Assembly: GCF_030704535.1 (NCBI RefSeq)
Contig: NC_081818.1
Coordinates: forward strand, 29,964,001-30,028,000
Direction of reading: 5' to 3'
DNA: 64,000 bases
Origin: Vitis vinifera
Lineage: Eukaryota; Streptophyta; Magnoliopsida; Vitales; Vitaceae
Positions 23,426-33,924 of the stretch are shown piece after piece. Under the pieces are notes generated by a model that did no database searches, was not told the DNA's origin, and was given only the letters and a program-made list of their open reading frames with translations. Position 1 is the stretch's first letter, and each line of letters starts with the position of its first letter. The translations under genes were made by a program, and so were the position numbers.

Positions 23426-24143
23426 CTCGGCGTGCACCAGCTTGGGAGACCTGGAAACAGGTTTTGAGGTGCATCGTTACATTGATGAGAATGGGTTCGG
23501 GTGGATGGTTTCGCTTTGCAATGCATTGATTGATATGTATGCGAAGTGTGGGTGCATGGACCTGGCATGGCAAGTGTTCAACAACATGGAAAGAAAGAGC
23601 TTAATTACTTGGAACTCAATGATATCAGCCTGCGCAAACCATGGGAACGCAGAAGATGCATTCAGGGTGTTCACTCTTATGTTGTATTCTGGGATTAGGC
23701 CTGATGGAGTAACGTTTCTGGCCCTCTTAACTGCATATACACACAAGGGGTGGGTCGATGATGGGTATGGATTGTTTGAGAGTATGCAGAGGGACTATGG
23801 AGTAGAGGCAGGCGTTGAGCATTATGGGTGCATGGTAGATATGTTAGGCCGGGCAGGACGGTTGGAGGAGGCGTATAAACTAATCACTAGCATGTCAATG
23901 CCATGCAATGATGTGGTATGGGGAGCACTGCTTGCAGCTTGCAGGATTTATGGGGATGTAGAGATGGGTGAAAGGGTTTTGAAGAAGTTGATAGAGTTGA
24001 AACCAGATGAAGGAGGGTACTACATTCTCCTCCGTGATATTTATGTTGCTGCAGGACGAAGGGCAGAAGCAATTGAACTGAGAAGAGCTATGGATGTCAA
24101 TGGAGCAAAAAAAACACTAGGCTGCAGTTGGGTAGGAGCATGA
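22677..24143 (+). CDS. PPR protein, PLS/E class, single exon
   Basis: Organellar RNA-binding protein of the pentatricopeptide repeat family; E-class members usually act in C-to-U editing in mitochondria or plastids. The single exon encodes about 488 residues from the ATG at 22677 (a second ATG lies at 22683). PLS repeats are plain: NTFFYNTLIRGYSKS, DVVSWTVMVSGYAQ, SLCNALIDMYAKCG, SLITWNSMISACANHG, VEHYGCMVDMLGRAGRLEEA. The C-terminal E domain follows (DVVWGALLAACRIYGDVEMGE...) and stops at GCSWVGA. So the E+ and DYW regions are absent and a partner deaminase would be needed. The reading frame stays open upstream to 22578 without an ATG. Its partial duplicate at 20.4 kb is dead. The specific RNA target cannot be read from the sequence. 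Confidence 0.88.
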   Translation: MHMLPTSQSLASMAEACLTMQALKLIHALAFRANLHHHALVLAKIFRFAAVSPNGCLHYADRLFSQIHQPNTFFYNTLIRGYSKSSSPSQSVQLFNQMRRNCVDPDGFTFTFLLKGRSRMRIDLPLIVASDEIHGAVLKLGFCFHLFVMNALIHLYAARGVPAAAHQVFNEMVGADVVSWSGLVVAHVRAGELELARQVFYEMPERDVVSWTVMVSGYAQAKRSREALELFREMRDVGVRPDEVAMVSVISACTSLGDLETGFEVHRYIDENGFGWMVSLCNALIDMYAKCGCMDLAWQVFNNMERKSLITWNSMISACANHGNAEDAFRVFTLMLYSGIRPDGVTFLALLTAYTHKGWVDDGYGLFESMQRDYGVEAGVEHYGCMVDMLGRAGRLEEAYKLITSMSMPCNDVVWGALLAACRIYGDVEMGERVLKKLIELKPDEGGYYILLRDIYVAAGRRAEAIELRRAMDVNGAKKTLGCSWVGA

Positions 24144-25367
24144 TTTTCACAACTGGCGAATACCTGCATTTTTTAACGCTACTAGGGATCAAGTATCATG
24201 CCTTAGTGCTGCCTTTCACGACCAAATGGTTGGAAGTGAAAGGTAATCTCACCATCCTCCTAATTCTAAAGCTCTGTTGCATAGCAACGAAACCAAGGAG
24301 CTAAGCCGGATTTATCACCAAATAATACAGTGGTTTCTCCCAGAAGAATTCAATACCTTCCTATGCAATTGTTATTATTTTGATAAACCTCTATGTGCCC
24401 TGTGAAGCCCCAAACAAGTTGACCATTTTTAAGTTGACTGAGTAGGACAGTGGATTGACTGTTCGTTTCTATAATCAAGTGAACAGAGGTGAGGCTGAAT
24501 CTGAATCTGCATGCTTCTACCTAAACAGACTCTCTTTTGCAAGGCTGCCATCATGGGAAGGATTAGCTTCTGCATCAACAAAAGGATTTGCAGCTGAAAT
24601 AATGGATTTGCTGGTATTCCACAAACCACAGCAAGCGTGGGGATTCTACTTCCAAGGTCCGCAACTCTTTTCTTCTTGATGTTCCTCTCATGGGCCCATA
24701 GACATCAATCAATTTACACACTGGGCGTGCTCGGACTGAATTGAGACTTTTGGGTGCTCATAGTCTAATAATTTAAAATAATAATTGCAATGTTCCTTTT
24801 GCAGGGATGGAGAAATAGTCTCGATTAAAAGTAGTCTAATTTTCTTTTGAACTGGGGAACAACCTGATAGAAGATAACCACCTGAAATCTTATTCAGAAG
24901 CCATCGGGTTTTTCTGCTTAAATTGCATTAAATAAAAATCCCATGGTTTTCACGAACCATCAACCCTCCAAAAGCTACCCAATTACCAACAGTATGATCC
25001 CAAACAAATAGAACCCTCTTGGGAAAAAAATATATTCAACATGTTTGTGAAGAACATTTCTAAAGCCCATAATACTGCTAGTCCGTCCAACATAAAATTA
25101 TAATGAAAAGGGTTCATGCAGATTGATAACACAGGCCTTACCAACCTGACACATGCAAAATTTTTATAAACTAGAACCAGCATCCCATATGTGCAGGATT
25201 TTATTAATAAAAAGCACCAACACTTGCACGCATACTGAAGTTCATATAGCCAATAATATCAACACAAAGCAACAGAACACCAGGCAAACAAACACATGCC
25301 CCAACCCTTTATTTAGTAGCAAGCTATGGCTGAGACCTCATTCATAAGGAGAACCACCACATTATGC
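24144..25367. other. Intergenic region, 3' ends of PPR and repeat-rich gene
   Basis: Two convergent 3' flanks. An open stretch at 24455-24679 has no family resemblance and is not called. Nothing else recognised. Confidence 0.5.
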
Positions 25368-28300
25368 TCACTCATCATCATAGCTCTGGCGGTGGTGGTG
25401 ATGGTGGTGATGCTTCCTAGACTTCTTCTCCTCATCATCATCGGAGTTGTCATCTCCCTGACAATTCAAAAATGTAATCAGAATAATTAAAGGACAAATT
25501 TATGATCATATAACATAAACAACCATCTCACATTCTTTTCCAACATGATTTTACAACATGCATGGGATGTATGAAATGAAAAATAGTTCTCCAATAATAG
25601 GTCCATGCCAGAAAATTGTGCTAATCAAAAGCACAGCTGTATTAATGGGTTTTGCACTTCCATGATAAGAGAAGTACACATGAGGATAGGTTTTATAAGA
25701 AAATAGAAAAAGTTGTATAACTCAACCAAGGTGCAATGTTAAAATGTGCAGGCGCCATGGAGGCCTTCATGTTTATATGGGCCTAACTTCTGTGTCTTAG
25801 ACTGCAAGTACTCCTTGAAACAATTAGCAACCCTTGGAACAGTAAACATTCCTTGAGAGGCAGGATGGCAATTCTGTGGCTTTCCTTATAGCAGGGCAAA
25901 GAAACACCAGCACAAACATAATCCGGGATGATTATTTTATATATCTTTATAAATGACATTACAAACTAAGGGCTCTTAAGAATTTGGGTCCAAGATGGGT
26001 ATGAATGTATCCATGCCCAAATCCTATTTTTTCTCAGCAGTTCTCAAAGCCTGCAGGATCCATTTACAAGTATGAAACCATTTCCTCATGCCACATCCTT
26101 TCACACACCCATTCATTGAATAGGTTTTAGGACTGGCAAACCAGATGACAACTTACAATTGCAATACCTCATAGTCTGATTGTGCAAAACAATTAAATAA
26201 TGACCCAAAAAGAAGGAATGAGAGAGGGAAACCTCTTATGCCATTACAAGTTTTAAGTAGGGAAAGACTAGATGTTCAGTAAAATGAGGAAGCAGGAAAC
26301 AACAATGGTAAGAGAGGAGATGAAGGTTTTCCTTTCCTTTTTTAAGTGGATGGCATCAAAAAGCCAAGAAAAGGTATTCCACTCTGATTTCAGCATAAAT
26401 TTATCACGTTTCTTATATTAAAATAAGAGTTATGTAAACAAGGGTAATAAAAAAACATAAAAAGGTTAAACATGAACTCATTTCAACAGAACAGTTATGC
26501 CACATTCTCCATGAATTTCTAATCTATCAGACAAATATGAGGAGATGCAAAAAACAAAAAAAAAAAACAAAAAAAATGCACTGGAACCATGTCACAGAAC
26601 CCAACTGCATAACACCTTATCCAAATTATAGACCAGCTTGGCTACCCTCACAGCCTCAACCTGCATTTTTCAGACTTAACAACTTCACATTATACTTGAG
26701 CCTTCAACTTAATCCATTGCCAGACCATCTCCAAGCACTCTCTCTCATTTTATGATCAATCAGCCACCTCCTAGCTTCTCACAAATGTACCCATTCCCAA
26801 TTGACTTCTTTTTAATTTTCAAAACCAAAATTCAAAATAAACCTATTGCAAATGTATTATATTAATGAGACAGTAGAGCTAGTTTCCATTTAGAATTAAG
26901 TTCTATACAAAGAATTACAATGCATGAAAAAAAAAAAGACAAAGGAAAAAATTAATAATAAGGGAAAAAAAAACCCTGGCATTTATGAAAAGAAATTACA
27001 GTTCATAAAAAGATTAAAATGAGATAGAAATTGAAGGCATCCTTTGGTTAACATTTCCATGAATACTCTTATATTTTTCAAACGCTATAATCCAAGTACT
27101 AACCAGATAGTGCCTGAATTGTAGAATAGGAATTCAAACGAGCACCCATCTAGATCACAATTAGGTAGATGAAAAACCAGAATAATGGGCCACAAAAGAG
27201 TAAACAAATGAAACCTTTAGATATGTTTTTTGAATGGAAAACCAAATAATAAATCACAGCAAAATCAATACAGATCTCCTCACATTCAGAAACCAAAATT
27301 ATCAATAATCTACTAGTCTCGGATCCAATTAGCCAATAAGAAACAATGCAGCAAAGAAAACCTTGTCAGATCACACTCACAACTAGTCCACAGAAAACTA
27401 GGAACTAAAGTGAGGAAAGCATTAATGTACTCACGTATTTTTTGCGGCCATAGCCCTCTTCACCATAACCGTACTTGCGAGGCTCATCATCATCATCGCG
27501 CCTCTCATAAGCCGGCTTCTCGTAGCCCTCCTCTTCTTGCCCCTCATTACTTGGCCTCCCATAACTAGGCCTCCTCGGTGGCTCCTCCACCTCCGGACTC
27601 TCGTAGCTCGGCCTCCCATACTGTGGCTTCCTGGGGGACCCTTCCCCACCATAACCATACCCGCCACCTTGTTCCTCTCCGAAGCTAGGTTTCCGACCGT
27701 ACCCAGATCCATATTCAGAACTCGGTGCTTCGTACTCAGGCCTCCGACCATACCCAGATCCATACTCCGAACTGGGCTGCTCGAACTCGGGCCTCCGACC
27801 ATACCCAGATCCATACTCCGAACTAGGTTGCTCGTATTCAGGCTTCCGACCGTACCCAGATCCATATTCCGTGCTAGGCTGTTCGTATTCAGGCTTCCGA
27901 CCGTACCCAGATCCATATTCCGAGCTAGGCTGTTCGTATTCAGGCTTCCGACCGTACCCAGATCCATATTCCGAGCTAGGCTGTTCGTATTCAGGCTTCC
28001 GACCGTAGCCAGATCCATATTCCGAGCTAGGCTGTTCGCATTCAGGCTTCCGACCGTACCCGGATCCGTACTCCGAACTGGGTTCCTCGTAATCAGGCTT
28101 CCGCCCATGCCCAGATCCATACTCACCCTCCCCACCAAAACTCGACGGCGGCTTCGGCTGATACCCATACTCACCACCATCACCACTGCCTCCGAACCCT
28201 CCTTGGCCAGGAGGTGGTCCGGCGTAACCAAGGACCGGACGAGGCTTGGGACGAGCATAGCTCTTGTATTCATTCTCAAGAGCTTCATCACCGTAAGCCG

Positions 28301-28496
28301 ATGGTTCAGAGCATGATGTGTAGCTTGGGCGATCGTAGTCTATATCACCGGACTTCGAGGAGATCGGATAGCAAGTCTCCTCCGACGGCTCCAAAGGGCG
28401 GCCATAGATGACCGTGATGTCGTAGCCTCCACCATACGGGGTCGGATCGTACTCATCGAACTCGTCGCTAACATCTTCGTTACGATTGTACGTCAT
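25368..28496 (-). CDS. Tyr/Gly-rich repeat protein, At5g39570/PLDRP1-like (2 exons)
   Basis: Low-complexity acidic protein resembling Arabidopsis At5g39570 (reported as PLD-regulated protein 1) and its paralogue At3g29075; the biochemical role is poorly known. Coding exons 27435-28496 and 25368-25457, separated by a ~2 kb intron; 383 residues. The N-terminus is the conserved part (DEYDPTPYGGGYDITVIYGR, then PSAYGDEALENEY and ARPKPRP). Next come nine units of the type EYGSGYGRKPEYEQPSS, then RPSYGRPS-type repeats. The small last exon gives an acidic then His-rich tail (GDDNSDDDEEKKSRK followed by seven His, then RQSYDDE). The protein is predicted disordered. It is divergent with the PME31-like gene 990 bp away. 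Family membership is confident, function is not. Confidence 0.9.
25458..27434 (-). other. Long intron of the repeat-rich gene
   Basis: A 1.98 kb intron with donor ATAC/GTGAGT and acceptor CAG/GGA. It is AT-rich with A-runs near 26560 and 26920. No gene or element was recognised inside it. Confidence 0.7.
27690..28130 (-). repeat. 51-bp coding minisatellite (about nine units)
   Basis: Units of 51 bases encode 17 residues of the form EYGSGYGRKPEYEQPSS. The middle units are nearly identical at DNA level, while the outer units carry changes (GHGRKPDYEE at the N-terminal end, RRPEFEQ and RRPEYEA at the C-terminal end). This pattern is typical of expansion by unequal exchange within the array. Confidence 0.9.
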
Positions 28497-29485
28497 TGCT
28501 TCGTCTCCCTCCCTGATCTGATCTCAGATTGAGAATGAAGAAGATATCTAAATCTCAGGTATTTATAGACGTCGTTTTTGCACATTTTCTCGTTTACATT
28601 TTGTTTTGCATCGTGTACGAAAATGCCCTTGGGTGATGAGGCCCAGTAAGTGTGACTCTGTCAGCTATGAGTAATCAATGAAATATTGGTTTGTAATTCG
28701 ATTTTATGGATATATTAAAAATATTGGAGAAATATCGATGAATATTTTTTCAGAAATATCGGTGGATATTTTTTCACAAATATCGATAGAGTGAAAATTA
28801 TTTAAAATTAATAAAAACGCTTAAAAAACTTCAAATCCCTAGTTAACAGTAATAAAGAAGATGATTTGATGGATGGGGCTTCAGGCCCAAACCAATCCTC
28901 TAGGGTCACTGTCAAGTGGGCCACCAGCCATGTATTGGGCCGCTTGAACGGCCTCTCTAGTCAATGACACTAGGGAGGGAGTGACGCGTGTTATACGAGT
29001 GCCGAATGTCGGCAAATTAAATAATTAGGGCAACAATATTTGAGATAAGAGCAATATGTGCAATATATGGTGATTATCCACATCAAATCAAAAAGAATTT
29101 CTAAATTTACAAAATTATAATCTTTTAGAATTTAGTTAATTTACAAAATTGATAATGTGAGGGCAACAATACAACCATCGAACCTAACCCAATTTTATGA
29201 TTTTGTAAATCAAATCAAACCTAATGAATGTATTCACTAATTGAGTCCAATCTACTCAACTTAGATTATAGAATTATTTATAAGATTCAAAATCACGACA
29301 GCACATGATAAACGGGTGGGGTTGCTCACCCCGAATCTTTCGCCTTCTGCAAACTCCGCCGCTTCGACAAAGAATAATGAGAAGAATCAGAATTCAGAAT
29401 CGTTTCCGAATTTACATCCCACCTCCGTTTCGCATAGCTCCCATAAACCCAAGAGAGAGAAAAACCCTATACGCAGAAAAGGGGG
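28497..29485. other. Divergent promoter region, repeat-rich gene and PME31
   Basis: Holds both promoters and leaders. A 24-bp tandem repeat (gaaatatcgatgaatat-type) sits at 28729-28776 with a partial third unit to 28789. The remainder is AT-rich without coding signal. Confidence 0.5.
28729..28789. repeat. 24-bp tandem repeat, 2.5 units
   Basis: Units 28729-28752 and 28753-28776 differ at two positions and are followed by a partial third unit. The core is AATATCG. Similar ATATCG-rich stretches occur in dispersed plant repeats, so it may be part of a larger degraded repeat. Confidence 0.7.
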
Positions 29486-32400
29486 ATGGCGGCCAGAGTG
29501 ATCCGCGTGGCGCAGGACGGCACTGGAGATTACCGGACTGTGCAGGAAGCCATAGACGTTGTGCCTCTCTGCAACAAATGCCGGATTGTGATTCGCGTGT
29601 CGCCGGGTGTGTACAAGCAGCCAGTCTACGTTCCCAAGACGAAGAACCTCATTACACTTGCTGGGTTGCGCCCTGAGGACACTGTACTCACCTGGAACAA
29701 CACCGCCACCAAAATCGATCATCACCAGGTACACACCCATTTCGTCGTCTACCGGCTGGGTTGTAAATTTGGGTGGCGGTTTGAATTTGGGGCTTTTTTT
29801 ATTTTTCAGGCGGCTCGGGTGATTGGGACTGGAACTTTTGGGTGTGGGACTGCTATCGTTGAAGGGGAGGATTTTATTGCCGAGAATATCACTTTTGAGA
29901 ACTCTTCTCCTGAGGTGAAGTTTCTGAAACTCCCAGTTTTATTTTCAATCTTAGCTTGCTCCAATTGGCGAAATGTGTACTCATTGGTTAGTAATGAAAT
30001 ATGGGTTTTTTTGTTTTTTGTTTTTGTTTTCTTTCCAGATTGTAATTTAGGTTTTGGGTGTTTTTTTGTTTGTTTATGAGAATTGGAGTTTAGTTTTTTG
30101 GGGCATTGGATATATTGAAGTTCTGAGGGTCTGGATCTACTCCAAAGTGCTGTTTCTTTTTGTTCTTTTATGGGTATTGTAATTTGGACTTTTGGGATGT
30201 GGATATGTTGGAGTTTTAGGATGGTGCTTCTTCTATGAATTTCTTCAAGTTGTTATAAGACAATTTTTTCTTCCTTTTGTCATAGGGTTCAGGACAAGCT
30301 GTGGCAATTAGAGTAACGGCTGATCGTTGTGCCTTCTACAATTGCAGGTTTCTTGGGTGGCAGGTATAGTCATAATGGGGATCAATAGCTTTCCTGAAAA
30401 CTTCGCTAAAATGTTACATTGCTATGAAATTCGTAACTCTGAAATGATTCATGTTATGCTATACAATTAAGCAATTAAGATATTAACCTATGGTATAAGG
30501 AGTACAAATTTTTCCTAGAAATGCCCTCAAATCCTGCATTTTTTTTTTTTTTTTTTTTTTTTTTTTGAGGAACATGTGGAGATGACTTGTTTTCCTTTTG
30601 AAGCCATAATGTCTCCCTGGCAAAGATATATCTTACGTTCATAAATAATAAAGGATGAGCATTTATTTTTCAACTAATCAGCATGTTAAGATTGGTTAAA
30701 TTTTTTTTTCTATATCAGAAACAACAAATGTATTAAGATCGATTAAAATCGGGCATACATGATTTTTCATTTTATGATACTAAATATGATAGTATATGCA
30801 TGCAAGATGTATTGAAGCTACAAAATGAATCCTTTTCTTTGCAAACTTATATGGATGAAGAAAATCTAGCATCTGGAGGTATTCCTTTGTGCAAGTTTTA
30901 GATTGTTTTTTTGCTTTTCCTTGGCTCAGTCAATTAATTTTTCACATGGAATTAATTAACCACATTGATTGGTGAACCCTAAGCTTATATATATATATGG
31001 TTTGATCAGTTGGTTGCTGATGTCTCCTTCATTCTCAGGACAATTCAGAACAAACTATCTTGGACATGATGTTGCATATCTAGCTTCATGAGTCTATCCT
31101 TAAATGTTTATGCAGGATACTTTGTATTTGCATTACGGAAAACAATATCTGAAAGATTGCTATATTGAAGGAAGTGTGGATTTCATCTTTGGGAATAGCA
31201 CTGCTCTGTTGGAGCATTGTCATATTCACTGCAAGTCAGCGGGATTCATAACAGCACAAAGTAGGAAATCTTCTCAGGAATCAACTGGCTATGTATTCCT
31301 CAGGTGTGTAATAACCAGTTTCCAATTTCAAATTCTAAAGTATGGCCTATTAAAGAACTTCAAATTCTAAAGTATGGTTGTAAAAATAAGGGCTTGATAC
31401 TGTTTGTTACTTGCAAGAGCATTTTAATCTGAAATTTTTTTCTTTTGGAAAATTTTAACAATTTAGTGTCATACAAGATATATTCCATTTAATATTCATA
31501 ATCTTGATTGACAATCTCATCAACTAGCACAATTTTGGGAAAAACATGTGCTTTTTTAAGACATAGAAGTTTGGTATATGCTTTTACCACATGTGTTATG
31601 TTTAAAAACTCATTGCTTACATAGCTAGTCTCAAGCCAGGACAAAGGGAGTCCTATCTCATTAGATTGAAAACCACAATAAGCTTGTAACACCTTTAGTT
31701 AAATGACTGTAAACATTTGGTAAGAAATCTATGATCGTATGCTGATGTGAAGCAAAATACAAGTAGAGAGAGTAGAATTGGGAAATAAGATTTGTGCGCT
31801 TATTTCCCAACCCCCATCTTGCAATTCTGTTTCTAAGTGAAATGGAATGGATAATTATACATCACTCTCAAAAGGTTGTCTAATTAGGAATATGTCTGAC
31901 TCAAAGAAGAATCTATGTCTAGGTTCTGTACTTCTTGCCTTTGTTTCTCCTTAGTTATAATTGCCTAACCAACCAGTCCTTGTATATTTTCTTCTTTTTG
32001 AAATTTGTGGTGTTGATGCAGATGTGTGATCACTGGCAATGGTGGGGCTTCGTATACACATCTTGGACGACCGTGGGGACCCTTTGGAAGGGTGGTCTTT
32101 TTATACACATGGATGGATGCTTGCATCAAACATGTAGGTTGGCATAACTGGGGCAAAGCCGAGAATGAGAGAAGTGCTTGCTTTTACGAGTACAGGTACT
32201 TCATATTCAATCCTTTCTCTGTATAGCTTTGAAACTTTAGGGGCTGTTTCAGATACCAGAAACCCAGTAAGCTGAAGATCTGATGATTGGTTTTGATTTA
32301 CTCTGTTTGATAAGAATGTTTGGTTTGGGCTGTATTCCATTCATCTATATTCAATATCCAATGTCTGTTGTTTTCAACTTGAACTTTGTCACTTCTCACT

Positions 32401-32961
32401 TCATCTATTCAAGAAATTCTGGCCTGCTCTTAGTGCAGCCACTGTGACAGACTGTAATAGTATCGTTGAATACTCTCTAACCTAAGAAAATACTTGGATA
32501 GTACCATTAGTACTATTGAAATTCTCATTTAATTGTAAGGTTCAACTCTGTTGGATTTGAGTTTTCAACATTTTTTTTACATGAATTTTTCCTTTTTTCT
32601 TTATTTTTTTAGAAAGCGTTTTACATTTGAGTTTGAAAACCTTTCTCATCTACTTGCTTGTTAAATGGAAGGGGAAAGAAACTGAATAGCATGTATACTT
32701 AGATTACTGCCTTGTTGAAAGTGAGCTTTGTGAACTCCCCTTCCTCCCATGAGACTCTACTAATACCACATCTTTTGTTGCTTTAATCAACACTGCAGGT
32801 GTTTTGGACCAGGCAGTTGCCCATCAAAACGTGTAACATGGGCTAGAGAACTGGTAGATGAAGAAGCAGAACAGTTCCTCATGCATTCTTTTATTGACCC
32901 GGATGTGGAGAGGCCTTGGCTGGCCCAGAGAATGGCTCTGAGGATACCATATTCCGCATAG
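29486..32961 (+). CDS. PME31: Pectin methylesterase, PME31-like (6 exons)
   Basis: Carbohydrate esterase family 8 enzyme that removes methyl esters from homogalacturonan, releasing methanol. Coding exons 29486-29728, 29810-29914, 30286-30363, 31116-31303, 32022-32195, 32799-32961; 316 residues, matching Arabidopsis PME31 (At3g29090, about 317). Catalytic signatures are intact: Gln120 in GSGQAVAIR, Gln142-Asp143 in GWQDTLYLH, Asp164 in VDFIFGN, and Arg221/Trp223 in LGRPWGP. The protein begins MAARVIRVAQDGTGDY. It has no signal peptide and no PMEI pro-region, unlike most plant PMEs, so wall secretion is not evident. Intron 3 holds a run of 28 T (30539-30566). Confidence 0.95.
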
Positions 32962-33924
32962 AAATTATATTGCTGGAAATATGCAGTAGGTTCCCATCTG
33001 AAAATTGGAAAAAAAAATGAAAAAGAAAGAAAAAGAAAAAAAAAAGGTTTTCAGATCTTATATGTACGATGGGTTCAGCCTTTATTTGACTTCCCTGCAG
33101 ATGATTTGTGATTGTATTATTTATGCTATAGAGTTGTATCCTCAACTAGGTTCTGAGGAAATCAAATGGTTGTTTCTGGGCACACAATTAAACTGTTTAG
33201 CTCAGTAGTATTGAGACCCTTGTATAATGGTCAATGTGCCAATAAGAATTTTATGATATTGAACAAATGAGCTGGATATGGAATGCGAAAAATTACCAAT
33301 AGCTAGTTTTGAGAAATGCTTTGTTATAAAATTGTAACAGTACAGGAATGAGGTAAATGGCAGTTTAGAGATTAATCAGGTGGAGTCCACCAAACCAAAA
33401 TCAGGACTCTCACAGATTGGCTTTCACATGGAATTCAGAGGACTGGATAGAAGCTCCTTGCATCTCACGCCGCCCTGATTTTTCCAGTGAATTATCACCA
33501 CATGCGTCTTGACTCTTGAGCAGTATCATTTACCAAATTTTATTTGCCAACTCACCAGTTTGGAGTGGACAAGCCCAGAAAAGCAAACAGAAATATTAGG
33601 GTTCTGTCCATAAAATTTGATATATTTTTTGGCATGTGATGACTGATGGGTGGACCACTCACCCATCAACCAGAACCACCAAATATCTTTCCTTTCCTAA
33701 AGCAGCTACAGGTGGTCACACCACCCGACATAATGCCAGCACTTCCAAGGCTCCAACCACTGTTTGCCACATGCACAGGATAAAAGCCATGTCACATATG
33801 CTTATCTTTCATATACCCATTTTCACAATGTGCATTCTATGATATAGCACTTTTTGCAGCTAACCCCAAAACCCAGAAAGAAGAGAAACAAAACCAGAAA
33901 GGAAAAGGTATTGAAGGTTCATAC
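32962..33924. other. Intergenic region, PME31 to DUF1997 gene
   Basis: PME31 3' UTR, including a purine-rich run at 33005-33050, then the DUF1997 promoter. No further gene recognised. Confidence 0.5.

Noticed and set aside
24455-24679. 74-codon open frame after the PPR gene
   Set aside because: No conserved motif, no sensible splice context, and composition like intergenic DNA.
27690-28130. CRISPR-like regular repeats
   Set aside because: Units are contiguous coding repeats without unique spacers, in a plant nuclear gene.
27431-28316. Long alternative-frame open stretches on both strands across the repeat-rich gene (up to ~286 codons)
   Set aside because: They are by-products of the 51-bp repeat, whose length is a multiple of three, so every frame stays open together. 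Only the frame with the conserved PTPYGGGYDITVIYGR start matches a known family.
30539-30566. Run of 28 T in PME31 intron 3 as a possible retroposon poly(A) tail
   Set aside because: No SINE or LINE body and no flanking target repeats could be seen; treated as a simple homopolymer.
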